Shown in pieces: positions 43,348 through 52,156 of a stretch of 64,000 nucleotides of DNA. The first letter of the stretch is position 1. Every line of letters starts with the position of its first letter. The notes below the pieces were generated by a model. That model was not told where the DNA came from, searched no databases, and was given only the letters and a program-made list of their open reading frames with translations. Source of the stretch: Palsa-459 sp963841965 (GTDB taxonomy: Bacteria; Actinomycetota; Acidimicrobiia; Acidimicrobiales; RAAP-2); assembly GCA_963841965.1 (NCBI GenBank), contig CAWJES010000004.1:124001-188000 (forward strand), written 5' to 3'. The translations under genes and the position numbers were made by a program.

Positions 43348-45093
43348 GTGACGACGCTCGTCGAGGAGGCGCCCGCTCTCGAGGCTCCAACCCCTCCTTC
43401 GCGCCGGCGGAACCACCTCCTGGTCGCCGGTTGCATCTACCTCGCCACGTCGATCGTGCTGTGGAGCCACATCTGGATCCTGGGAGATCCGGCGCGTTCA
43501 ACCACGTGCGCCTGCGGCGACGCCGCCCAGCAACTCTGGTGGCTCGAATGGTTCCCCCAGGCGCTCCTGCACGGGCACAATCCCTTCTACTCGAGCGCGC
43601 TGTTCGCGCGGTTCGGCGGGATCAATGCGATGTCGAACACGAGCTGGATGCTGCCCGCTGCGGTGCTATCGCCCATCACGCTGCTCTGGGGGCCGATCGC
43701 ATCGTCCAACGTTGCGAACCTTCTCGCGCCCGTCCTCTCGGGCGTCGCAGCCTTCGCCCTCGCATCCAGATTCATGCGGAGCTTCGCGGCACGTACCGTT
43801 GCCGGCGCCGTCTTCGCCTTCTCGCCGTTCGTCATCAGGAACACCGTGCTCGGGCACCTCGGCTTTACGCTGATCGCCTACGTCCCGCTCGTCCTGCTCG
43901 TGGGGGACAAGCTCGTCCGCCGTGAGTTGCCGGCCGTCCGTGCCGGACTGCTCCTCGGGGGACTCACCGTCCTCGAGTTCTTCATCGGTGTCGAGGTCAT
44001 CGTCTTCACGGCGTTCCTCGCGATGATCCTCCTCGCGGGAACGGCGATCGTACGACGCGAAGTGCTCCTGCGCGCTGCTCGCGACATTGCGGTTGCTGCC
44101 GGGGTGTCCTGCGGGGTCTGCGCCGTCGCCCTCTCGTATCCGCTGTGGGTCGCGGTCGCGGGACGCAACCATGTCGCTGGGCCGTACTGGCCCAACGCGG
44201 GTCACACGCTCTTCGGCTTCCTGCAATCGGGTGAGGATTTCAACGGCATCTCGAGAGCCCTGCAGGCAATCGGCTACGCGGGGCCCATCGGACCGAAGCC
44301 GGACTTCGTCGGCCTCGGCATTCTCGTGGTCCTCGCGCTGTGCGCTCCGGTGATCGCGCGCCGAAGGGCCTACGCCGTCTTGGCGGTCGCTGCCGCCGCA
44401 TGCCTGCTCTTCGAATCGGCAGGGAGCCGCCAGTGGCACGCCATCCCGATCGTGTCCAGCGCCTCACAGTCCCGTCTCGCGCTGGTTGCGGCCCTCGTGC
44501 TCGGACTCATGCTCGGCATGGTCATCGACGGATGGCTGCTCCCGGCGCGGCCCTGGCTCGTGCGACTGACGCGCAGCCGAGGTCGATGGGTCGGCTCACT
44601 CGCTGCGATCGCAAGCGTCCTCGTCGCCATCGTTCCGGTGGCATCCACCTACTCCGTCCCGTTCGTCATCAGGACCGCACGCGTCCCAGCCTGGTTCAGC
44701 CGCGATGCGAGCGATGTTCCGAGCGATCGCCCTGTGCTCGTGATCCCCTTTGCGTGGGAGATTCGCGACGAGGCCATGGCCTGGCAGGCCGAGACCGGCA
44801 TCCGGTTCTCGCTGGTCGGGGGCTGGGGGTTCATCCCCGGGAGCGATCACTCCAAGGACGAGGTCCTCTCCCCCTTCGCCTCGGCCAGGTTCCTCAGGCA
44901 AGTCACGACCCAGACCAGCTCGATCACGCCACTGCAGGCGAGCCGATTCCACGCCCTTCTCACGGCATGGTCCCCGATCGAGGTCGTGCTCGTGGAGGCC
45001 GTCACCCCCGTCGCGGTGTCGCGAAACATCCGAGACATGCTCGGGTCACCTTCCAGCTCGCGAGACGGTTCGTTGACATGGATCATCCGATAG
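43348..45093 (+). CDS. Polytopic membrane protein, GT-C glycosyltransferase-like
   Basis: A 581-residue membrane protein. One helix (LLVAGCIYLATSIVLWSHIWIL) is followed by an extracytoplasmic loop, DAAQQLWWLEWFPQALLHGHNPFYSSALF, with acidic residues placed as in GT-C enzymes. About ten further helices and a soluble C-terminal domain of about 140 residues (PVLVIPFAWEIRDEAMAW...) follow. This resembles lipid-linked-sugar transferases of the GT-C fold, but no family could be named confidently. The start is uncertain: GTG 43348 has GGGGA upstream, while ATG 43240 and 43255 would add 30-36 residues. Confidence 0.65.
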   Translation: MTTLVEEAPALEAPTPPSRRRNHLLVAGCIYLATSIVLWSHIWILGDPARSTTCACGDAAQQLWWLEWFPQALLHGHNPFYSSALFARFGGINAMSNTSWMLPAAVLSPITLLWGPIASSNVANLLAPVLSGVAAFALASRFMRSFAARTVAGAVFAFSPFVIRNTVLGHLGFTLIAYVPLVLLVGDKLVRRELPAVRAGLLLGGLTVLEFFIGVEVIVFTAFLAMILLAGTAIVRREVLLRAARDIAVAAGVSCGVCAVALSYPLWVAVAGRNHVAGPYWPNAGHTLFGFLQSGEDFNGISRALQAIGYAGPIGPKPDFVGLGILVVLALCAPVIARRRAYAVLAVAAAACLLFESAGSRQWHAIPIVSSASQSRLALVAALVLGLMLGMVIDGWLLPARPWLVRLTRSRGRWVGSLAAIASVLVAIVPVASTYSVPFVIRTARVPAWFSRDASDVPSDRPVLVIPFAWEIRDEAMAWQAETGIRFSLVGGWGFIPGSDHSKDEVLSPFASARFLRQVTTQTSSITPLQASRFHALLTAWSPIEVVLVEAVTPVAVSRNIRDMLGSPSSSRDGSLTWIIR

Positions 45094-45120
45094 GCGAGAG
45101 CGGTCAACGCTCCGAGTGGA

Positions 45121-45702
45121 TCAACGCCAACCGCGCAGCGCCTTGTGCAACACGGCGTCATAGCCTTCGAGGCCGTCTCGGCTGAGCCGCGCCTCGGGGC
45201 CCGCAGCGATGCCGACGCGTTCGGGGATCACTCCCCAGATCTCGACCTTCTGGTCCTTCCACCAGTCGATCGCCGCCTCGAGATCGTTCGTGCCGAGTCT
45301 CGCGGCGCAGATGACGATGCCCCGCGGAATGCGGGTCGGAACCAATTCGAGCGTCGCGAGCACGCGTGAGTACTCGACGCCTCCCGCACGAGTCGGAATG
45401 ACAACGACGTCGGCGAGTGCCACGATCGCCTGGGTGATCCGCTCGTTGCCCGGCGGCGTGTCGACGACCCCGAGGCCCTCGACCCCGCGCATCGACCGTG
45501 TTGCGAGTCGCTCCGACGGTGCCTCCACGACAGTGATGCCAGGTATAGGCCACGTCTCGAGCCATTCGGCTGACGACGCCTGGGGGTCGGCGTCGACAAG
45601 CGTCACCGGGTCGTACCCTCGCTCCACTGCTGCGGCGGCGAGGTAGATCGATGTCGTCGACTTGCCGACGCCTCCCTTCAAGGAGGTCACGATGATGTTC
45701 AT
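45121..45702 (-). CDS. ParA-family ATPase (MinD/ParA, Soj-like)
   Basis: A 193-residue ATPase. The deviant Walker A KGGVGKST lies at residues 8-15 and the switch region near GVVDTPPG; the VDADPQASSAEW segment is typical of ParA. There is no ParB gene or DNA-binding domain, and at under 200 residues it is a compact 'orphan' form like those that position plasmids, chemoreceptors or carboxysomes. The ATG at 45702 is preceded at seven bases by TAGCAT (45710-45715), a leaderless-type -10, which favours this start over 45711. Cargo is unknown. Confidence 0.82.
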   Translation of the reverse strand: MNIIVTSLKGGVGKSTTSIYLAAAAVERGYDPVTLVDADPQASSAEWLETWPIPGITVVEAPSERLATRSMRGVEGLGVVDTPPGNERITQAIVALADVVVIPTRAGGVEYSRVLATLELVPTRIPRGIVICAARLGTNDLEAAIDWWKDQKVEIWGVIPERVGIAAGPEARLSRDGLEGYDAVLHKALRGWR

Positions 45703-45867
45703 GGTCGGCATGCTACGAGACGACTGCCGCACCCGGTTCTGGGAAGGACGAGATGCGGGTCCGGTGTACGGCGCTGGTGCCAGCATCCCCGCTGACCCTC
45801 CAGTCAGTCCTTAACGTGAACTCGTCCAATGACGGCTGTGGATGTCGTCTGATCCGAGGAGCAGCAC

Positions 45868-46422
45868 ATGTCCGACATGACGGCCACCGACTCAGTGGCG
45901 ATGGCGAAGGAACTTGGTCGCAAGTGGTGGCTGCTCGCGGTCTTCGGGGTCATCACCTTCGGGTTCGGCATTGTCCTCACGTTCAAGCCCAGCAAGTCGG
46001 TGCACGCAATCGCCGTGATCCTCGGGATCTGGCTGCTCATTCTCGGCGTCTTCCGCCTCATCCAGGCCATCGGGGCAGCAGGCGAGCGGTCCGCCCTCGT
46101 GATCGTCGGCCTGCTCTCGATTCTGATCGCGCTGCTGCTGCTGCACCACACGACCACCTCTGTCGCCGTCGTCGGATTCATCGTCGGCGTCTTCTGGACC
46201 GTCGGTGGCGTTGCCCAGTTGTTCGCGGGGTTCAGTGCCAATGACGGGCACGTCAGTTTGCTGGCGGTCCTGCTCGGCGTCGTCTCCACGGCGATCGGAG
46301 TCCTGTGCCTCGTCTACCCATCCCTGTCGCTCTCGATCATCTGCGTGATCGTCGGGATCGGCATGATCGTCTACGGCATCGTCGAAGTGCTCATGAGCCT
46401 CGAGGTCCGCAGGCTGAAGTAG
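45868..46422 (+). CDS. HdeD-like membrane protein (DUF308)
   Basis: A 184-residue integral membrane protein with six hydrophobic helices in three pairs (WWLLAVFGVITFGFGIVL, AIAVILGIWLLILGVFRLIQ, LVIVGLLSILIALLLL, VGFIVGVFWTVGGVAQLFAG, LLAVLLGVVSTAIGVLCLVY, ICVIVGIGMIVYGIVEVL; some shortened). That is the HdeD/DUF308 repeat, linked to acid resistance in enterobacteria; its role in actinobacteria is not established. GAGGAG precedes the ATG. Divergent from the ParA-like gene. Confidence 0.85.
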   Translation: MSDMTATDSVAMAKELGRKWWLLAVFGVITFGFGIVLTFKPSKSVHAIAVILGIWLLILGVFRLIQAIGAAGERSALVIVGLLSILIALLLLHHTTTSVAVVGFIVGVFWTVGGVAQLFAGFSANDGHVSLLAVLLGVVSTAIGVLCLVYPSLSLSIICVIVGIGMIVYGIVEVLMSLEVRRLK

Positions 46423-46542
46423 GGCTCGGTCGGACGCGCCAGAGGCGAGCACAGCAACCCGCTCCCCGAGCGCCGATTGCCTCGGCGCCGGACTGGTGCG
46501 CTCGCTCGTCGCGGCCACGCGGGATGCTTCGCTTGATCCGGC

Positions 46543-48855
46543 CTACTGCTCGGAGAGGATTGCCTCGAGCTCTGCCAGCGGATCGCGAACGACGGGCCCC
46601 CTCGTCTCCACCCAGGCCCGTTCGATGCTTCCCGCGAACCTGAACGGAGCCTCGTAGCCGACCCCGATCGCAGGACCCCACTCGTAGCCGCAGGTCAGCC
46701 CCGCACCGACGTTGTTGAACCCCGACGGTGTGAACCGGGGAATCGTCCCTCTGGCAACGGGCTCGCCATCGCAGCGCAACTCGCCGGTCCCGCCGGGTCC
46801 GTCGTCCTTTGCGAACACATACTCGAACCGGTGTCGTCCGGCGCCGACATGCTCTGCGGCTTCGATGACGTGGCGTTCCTTGCCGTAGAGGTTGTGGACA
46901 TACCGCAACCGGCCCTCCAGGATCTGGAATGACCACCCGCCGAGGACCGAGCCGAGGGCGAGCAGCACGCCATCGGCGTTCGCCGACTCGGGGATCGTCG
47001 CGTCGACGATCAGCGCGTGCGACCGGTTGCGGACGTTCACGGCCACCGATTCGGGTACCTGCGACGTGAAGGGGAAGTACCGGTGTCGATCCCTCGGCCG
47101 GCGCCGATCCGGTTTCGGGTGCACGACGGCCCACAGCACCCGGTTGTCGAGCGGCAGCACCTGGTTGCGCTCGGCCTCCTGCCACCAGATCGTGACGAGC
47201 TCCTCGAGCTTCTCCGGGTGCACAGCGGCCAAGTCCCGCGTCTCGGAAAGGTCGTCCCTGACGTCGTAGAGCTCCCAGACGTCGTCGTCGAAGGACGCGT
47301 TGGGATCCTGATCGTCATAGAGCGGGGCGATCGGGTGGAACGCGACCGCCTTCCAACCACGGTGGTAGAGCGCGCGGGATCCGAACATCTCGAAGTACTG
47401 GGTCTCATGGCGCTCGGGAGCATCGCCCGCACCCTCTCCGAGCACATAGGCGAAGCTCACGCCGTCCACGTCGCTCTGGGTGACGCCGTCGATCACTGAC
47501 GGGGGCGTCACCCCCGTGATCTCGAGGATGGTGGGGAGGACGTCGATCGCGTGGGTGAACTGGTGGCGGATGCTCCCCGGGTCCAGGGCACCTGCCGGCC
47601 AATGGACGATGCACGGATCGGCGACACCACCCTCATGGACCTCCCGCTTCCACCTGCGGAACGGGGTGTTGCCGGCCATGGTCCATCCCCACGGGTAGTT
47701 GTTGTGGGTCAGCGGACCGCCGATCTCGTCGATGCGCTCGGTCATCTCATCGGTGCTGGCCGGGTCCATGTTCGTCATGCGGACGTCGTTGATCGTTCCG
47801 TCCGGACCTCCCTCGGAGCTGGCTCCGTTGTCGGAGACGACGACGATGACGGTGTTCTCGAACTCGCCAATGTCCTTGAGGAACTCCAGCACCCTGCCGA
47901 TCTGCCCGTCGGTGTGCGACAGGAAGCCCGCGTAGCACTCCATGAATCGCGCCGCGACCTTCTGTTCCTCCGGCTCGAGCTCGCTCCACGGACGCACCCA
48001 CGGCGGTCTCGGCGACAGAGCAGTGGATGGGGGAAGCAACCCGAACGAGCGCTGGCGGTCGAACGTCTCGTCGCGCCACGCGTCCCAGCCACGATCGAAG
48101 CAGCCGCGGTACCGCTCTCGCCACGCAGCGGGCGGCTGATGCGGCGCATGGCACGCTCCTGTCGCGAAGTACAAGAAGAAGGGTCGATCGGCATCGACGG
48201 CCCGCAGGTCAGCGAGGAATGAGATCGCGTGGTCCGCGAGATCCTCGGTCAGGTGGTAGCCGTCGTCGTAGGTTGCCGGCGGCCTGACCGAGTGGTTGTC
48301 GTGCTGCAGGGCCGGCACAAATTGGTGGGTCTCCCCGCCGTGGAACCCGTACCAGCGGTCGAACCCCCGCGCGAGCGGCCAGGTCGCCCGGGACGCCGCC
48401 ATGTTCGTCTCGTCCTCGGGGGTGAGGTGCCACTTCCCTGCCGCGTATGTCGCGTAGCCGGCGTTCCGAAGGACCTCCGAGAGATACCCGTTCTCGCGAG
48501 GCGGACTCCCCCAGTACCCGGGGAACCCGACAGCGAGATCTGCCACCCTCCCCATCCCGCTGCGGTGATGGTTCCGCCCCGTCAGGAGACAGGCTCGCGT
48601 CGGAGAGCACAGGGCCGTGGTGTGGAAGTTCGCGAGCCTCACGCCTCCGGTCGCGAGCCCGTCGATGACCGGGGTCTCGATGTCGGAGCCGTAGCAGCCG
48701 AGCTGCGCGTAGCCCACATCGTCCAGGACCACGAGGAGCACGTTCGGCGCACCCGCCGGCGGTGTCGCATGGGCAGGCCACCAGGGATCCGAATCCCGCC
48801 AGTCCCTGCCGATCCGACCCTCGGACGTCGCATCCATCACATCAGCCCCTGTCAT
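46543..48855 (-). CDS. Arylsulfatase (alkaline-phosphatase superfamily)
   Basis: A 770-residue sulfatase. The metal-binding NVLLVVLDDVGYAQLG opens the domain, and CSPTRACLLTGRN (residues about 83-95) is the sulfatase signature whose Cys must become formylglycine. GKWHL, VVVSDNGASSEGG and TPFRRWKREVHEGG are the other active-site segments. The C-terminal 200 residues form an extra beta domain, giving the long type seen in actinobacterial arylsulfatases. No signal peptide is visible, so cytoplasmic action or non-classical export is implied. No formylglycine-generating enzyme is nearby. Starts at 48855 or 48837. Confidence 0.92.
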   Translation of the reverse strand: MTGADVMDATSEGRIGRDWRDSDPWWPAHATPPAGAPNVLLVVLDDVGYAQLGCYGSDIETPVIDGLATGGVRLANFHTTALCSPTRACLLTGRNHHRSGMGRVADLAVGFPGYWGSPPRENGYLSEVLRNAGYATYAAGKWHLTPEDETNMAASRATWPLARGFDRWYGFHGGETHQFVPALQHDNHSVRPPATYDDGYHLTEDLADHAISFLADLRAVDADRPFFLYFATGACHAPHQPPAAWRERYRGCFDRGWDAWRDETFDRQRSFGLLPPSTALSPRPPWVRPWSELEPEEQKVAARFMECYAGFLSHTDGQIGRVLEFLKDIGEFENTVIVVVSDNGASSEGGPDGTINDVRMTNMDPASTDEMTERIDEIGGPLTHNNYPWGWTMAGNTPFRRWKREVHEGGVADPCIVHWPAGALDPGSIRHQFTHAIDVLPTILEITGVTPPSVIDGVTQSDVDGVSFAYVLGEGAGDAPERHETQYFEMFGSRALYHRGWKAVAFHPIAPLYDDQDPNASFDDDVWELYDVRDDLSETRDLAAVHPEKLEELVTIWWQEAERNQVLPLDNRVLWAVVHPKPDRRRPRDRHRYFPFTSQVPESVAVNVRNRSHALIVDATIPESANADGVLLALGSVLGGWSFQILEGRLRYVHNLYGKERHVIEAAEHVGAGRHRFEYVFAKDDGPGGTGELRCDGEPVARGTIPRFTPSGFNNVGAGLTCGYEWGPAIGVGYEAPFRFAGSIERAWVETRGPVVRDPLAELEAILSEQ

Positions 48856-48931
48856 CGTTCGTCGGAGCGCGGCGCGTGCCGGCTCCCACCTCGATGCAAG
48901 TTAGGCGAACCCGCGCGCCTCGCGGAAAGAC

Positions 48932-50182
48932 GTGCCGCGCCGAGATCCGCGTGCTGTCTATCTTTGGATCGTGCCATCGCTCGACCGGCGCTCAAGCTGG
49001 TCCCCCAACCGCAGACAGCTGCTCCGCTGGATCGCGGGGCTCGCGCTGGCCCTGGTCATCCTGCTCGTCCTGCTCGGCCGGAGAGGCGAGCTCTCCGGTG
49101 CGTCGACGAGGCTTGCGCACCTGGAGTGGACGTGGGTCTTCGCCGCCATAGCCGCCGAGACGCTCTCACTGGCGACCTTCGCGTACCTCCAGCAGCGCGT
49201 CCTGCGAGCGAGCGGTCCCCGCGTGCGGCTCGCGCCCCTGTTCGCGATCACTCTTGCGAACAACAGCATCGCGAACACGGTGCCGGGCGAGCCGGCGGTC
49301 TCCGGCGCCTTCCGGTACCGCCAGTACCGCCGCCACGGCGTGAGCGAGGCGGGTTCCGGGTGGACGATCACGATGCTCATCGTCGCCCAGGCGATCGGCA
49401 TGTCGCTCGTCCTCCTGCTCGGCATCGCGCTCGCATTGCTCGGCAACGCCAGCGGCGGGAAGGCCGGCGTGGCGGTCGTGGCGCTCTGCATCGTGGTCGC
49501 CGCCGTCACGGTCCTCGTCCGCAGGGACGTACTGTTCCGGACGCTCAACGCGATCGTGAGGATGGTCCGCCGGGCCACCGGTCACCCGAGGGGCGACCTC
49601 GGCGCCAGAGTGGAGGCCGCGATCGAGAACATGCGGAGCATCCGCCTCGGCGCCGCGACCACGGCATGGATCGTGCTGCTGGCGACCTTCGTGTGGCTGT
49701 TCGACTGTGCGTGCCTCGTGTGCAGCTTCGCCGCTGTCGATGCCCAGATCCCCTGGCACGGTGTCATCCTCGCCTACGGCGTGGCGCAGATCGTCGCGGT
49801 GCTGCCGCTCATCCCCGGGGGCGTCGGCATCGTCGAAGGCAGCCTGGCGGTGATCCTCGTCGCCTACGGGGCGCTCAGGATCCCCGCCCTCTCGGCGGTG
49901 CTCGTCTACAGGATCGTCTCGTTCTGGCTGGCCGTGCTGATCGGCTGGTTCGCCTTCGTCGGGATCATGGCGATCGCGCGGCGACGTCGGCGGCGACTCG
50001 ATCCGGCTCCGGGGGTCACTGTCGCGACTCGCGTCGACGACAGTGGCCGGGCGCGCTCGGCGGATCCATCGGGCATGCCGGGGCACGAGGACCCCGGGCT
50101 CGCACCGGCGGCGGCCGCGCAGGCCGCATCTGCGCGAACCCATCAGGACAGCATCGTGGAACTACGCGATCTCGGCCCTTGA
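48932..50182 (+). CDS. LPG-synthase-type transmembrane protein (UPF0104/AglD family)
   Basis: A 416-residue membrane protein with about eight helices. The family segment ITLANNSIANTVPGEPAVSGAFRYRQYRRHGVSEAGSG (part) is the conserved cytoplasmic loop. IVAVLPLIPGGVGIVEGSL near residue 295 is the hallmark PGGxGxxE of the lysylphosphatidylglycerol synthase TM region. There is no C-terminal synthetase domain, so it is the short flippase-like form. The C-terminal 60 residues are disordered and polar. The start (GTG 48932) has weak ribosome-site support; GTG 48971 is an alternative. Confidence 0.82.
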   Translation: MPRRDPRAVYLWIVPSLDRRSSWSPNRRQLLRWIAGLALALVILLVLLGRRGELSGASTRLAHLEWTWVFAAIAAETLSLATFAYLQQRVLRASGPRVRLAPLFAITLANNSIANTVPGEPAVSGAFRYRQYRRHGVSEAGSGWTITMLIVAQAIGMSLVLLLGIALALLGNASGGKAGVAVVALCIVVAAVTVLVRRDVLFRTLNAIVRMVRRATGHPRGDLGARVEAAIENMRSIRLGAATTAWIVLLATFVWLFDCACLVCSFAAVDAQIPWHGVILAYGVAQIVAVLPLIPGGVGIVEGSLAVILVAYGALRIPALSAVLVYRIVSFWLAVLIGWFAFVGIMAIARRRRRRLDPAPGVTVATRVDDSGRARSADPSGMPGHEDPGLAPAAAAQAASARTHQDSIVELRDLGP

Positions 50183-50288
50183 TGCTCCGGGCGACGCTGC
50201 ACGGGCACCGGGGATCCGAGTCAGCAGGGAGAGCCGGTACCGAGCGAGGTCCTGATCGGATCTCTGCGCGACCGTTCGGCGCGCCGAC

Positions 50289-50750
50289 CTAGCTCACGCT
50301 CGGCTTCCAGTAGAAGTACTTGGTCGGACTGAACAGGCTCCCCACGTAGCACTCGCCGCTGATCGTGGGCGCCGAGTGCGTGACGGCGGGATACCCGCCG
50401 CCCTCGCACTTCCAGCCGGTGGGCCCGCCTGCGATCGCGTACCCCCCGTCGGCGGTCCTGGATCCGCGGCTGTCGCGGGTCAGCTTCGAGACCCACGTCC
50501 CCGCTGCCGCGCACGACTCGCTGATGACGAGGACCTGGTAGGTCCTCCCGGCGAGCTGCTTCCCTCCGACCGCCTTGTAGTTGAAGGAGGCTCCGGTCAC
50601 GACGTGGGGGCACGGAGTCGCTGCCGCAGCGCTTGCCACGCCGGGCACTGCGGCGGCACTGAACGACATGGCTCCGGCGAGCGCCGCCAGCGCGCCCGCC
50701 TGGGCCACCCATCTGCGGAGCGTTCGCGAACGCCGGAGATTCGGTGCCAT
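50289..50750 (-). CDS. Small secreted protein, function unknown
   Basis: A 153-residue exported protein; ATG at 50750 with GGGAGG five bases upstream. The signal peptide has a basic start (RRSRTLRRW) and an Ala-rich core, with a cut near ASAAAA. The mature part has four cysteines in a compact beta-rich segment (CPHVVTGASFNYKAVGG, ISESCAAAGTW, WKCEGGG, SGECYVGS). I do not recognise a family. It is monocistronic between a convergent neighbour and the FrhB gene. Confidence 0.75.
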   Translation of the reverse strand: MAPNLRRSRTLRRWVAQAGALAALAGAMSFSAAAVPGVASAAAATPCPHVVTGASFNYKAVGGKQLAGRTYQVLVISESCAAAGTWVSKLTRDSRGSRTADGGYAIAGGPTGWKCEGGGYPAVTHSAPTISGECYVGSLFSPTKYFYWKPSVS

Positions 50751-50884
50751 GGCACCTCCCATCATCGACGGAGGCCGAGCGGACCCGTCGCGCTGGCGAA
50801 TCTACACGGGCGGTTCATCTGGCCGCGGCGCTCGGACACACCGCCGGAGCGGACTCTCGCGCATCGAGACCACCGTGTGGCGAT

Positions 50885-52156
50885 TCACCGTCCGATCGTG
50901 ACGGCTGTGCGCTCCGGCAGGGGCTCGGACCCGATGTGGTGCCCGTATTCGATGAACAGTGCCGCGTTCGGATCGAATGGCCTGGCGAGGGAGCGCATGG
51001 CGATTCGCTTGTTGAGCGCATCGAGCCGGTTGATCGCCGCAGCATCGATGACGTCCTTGACCTCGAAGCGGTCCCGCGCACGATCAAACAGTCTCCGGCC
51101 CCGTTCGGACCGGATCAACACCGTCGTCCACCCATCCTCCGAGCCCACGGAGCCGACCGAGAGATCGGCGGCGCGCCCGACGAAGTCCGCGCACTCGCTG
51201 CACCCCTTGAGCGCAGCGCCATGGAACTCCTTGACCGGCTCGTCGACGACGACGGCGCCGTCGGCGTCCGTGACCAGCAAACGCCCCCTGGTGATGTCGA
51301 CCTTCGCCACGGTTGCCAGGTCGACGCCGCGCTTGCGCTCGAGTTCGGCGAGCATGAGGCCCTCGTAGTCGAAGCTCTTCGTGCAGAAGAGCGCGATGGT
51401 CAGTGCGACCGCGTCCACGCGGTGCGCGCCAGTCGACCACGGGCGCAGCTGCATCGCACGGAGTCCCTGGACCTCGCACGGCGTGCCGACCAATGCGAGT
51501 CGGGGGTTCCGGGGCAACGCGTACCGGGAGAGGTCGAGTTCGGCGAGCGCCATGGTCTGGTTGTAGAACGAGCCGGCTGCGGCCCGCAGCTCGTCGGCGC
51601 TCGTCGCGATGGTCGCCACGCCCTTCCACTGCTCACCTGCGACGTCTGATGGCTTGGAGACGAGGGCACCGTCGATGTCACCGGACGCCAGCAGCGCCGA
51701 GAGCAGCGATGTCACGGCACCGCCGTCCTGGGCTCCGAGCTGTCGATCCCGGGCACGGACCGCGACGGCCTCGATGACCTGCCCAAGGCCGTGCCCCGGA
51801 TCAGTGCCCGTGATCGCCCACTGCGGATCGTCGGGTTCGGACTCGACGATGGGGATCTCGTTCTCCGAATCGAACTCGCCATCGGGGGTGGCAGGGGGCC
51901 AGGTCGCCTCGAATCGGAGTCCCGCACGCGGGCAGAAGTCCCAGCACAGCGAGCATCCCGTGCACATCTTCACCAGCTCTGGCAGCCCCGACGCAGCGCT
52001 CACCCCGATCGAGTTCGACGGGCAGACCGCGACGCACGTCCCGCAGCCAACGCAGCGGTCGGCGTCGATGACCGCCTCACCGAGCTCCCAGAACCACGTC
52101 TTGCGCGGTGCCTCGGTGATCGAGTTCATCTCCTCGCGGATTGGATGGCCCTTCAC
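50885..52156 (-). CDS. Coenzyme F420 hydrogenase/dehydrogenase beta-subunit family flavoprotein (FrhB/FpoF-like)
   Basis: A 423-residue protein. The N-terminus carries two [4Fe-4S] ferredoxin motifs: CVGCGTCVAVCP (Cys 35, 38, 41, 45) and CTGCSLCWDFCP (65, 68, 71, 75). The FrhB N- and C-terminal domains follow. Visible features are GAVTSLLSALLASGDIDGALV, LVGTPCEVQGLRAMQ, the LFCTKSFDYEG segment, and GCSECADF...ADLSVGSVGSEDGWTTVLIR. FrhB proteins bind FAD and oxidise or reduce F420 while exchanging electrons with iron-sulfur partners. The GTG at 52156 overlaps the stop of the siroheme reductase gene (GTGA), so the two are co-translated. That pairing suggests this protein supplies electrons from F420H2 (or relays via ferredoxin) to the reductase. 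Confidence 0.87.
   Translation of the reverse strand: MKGHPIREEMNSITEAPRKTWFWELGEAVIDADRCVGCGTCVAVCPSNSIGVSAASGLPELVKMCTGCSLCWDFCPRAGLRFEATWPPATPDGEFDSENEIPIVESEPDDPQWAITGTDPGHGLGQVIEAVAVRARDRQLGAQDGGAVTSLLSALLASGDIDGALVSKPSDVAGEQWKGVATIATSADELRAAAGSFYNQTMALAELDLSRYALPRNPRLALVGTPCEVQGLRAMQLRPWSTGAHRVDAVALTIALFCTKSFDYEGLMLAELERKRGVDLATVAKVDITRGRLLVTDADGAVVVDEPVKEFHGAALKGCSECADFVGRAADLSVGSVGSEDGWTTVLIRSERGRRLFDRARDRFEVKDVIDAAAINRLDALNKRIAMRSLARPFDPNAALFIEYGHHIGSEPLPERTAVTIGR

Noticed and set aside
49166..50143. 325-residue minus-strand frame opposite the LPG-synthase-type gene
   Set aside because: Charged low-complexity shadow; the plus-strand membrane protein has clear helices and the family motif.
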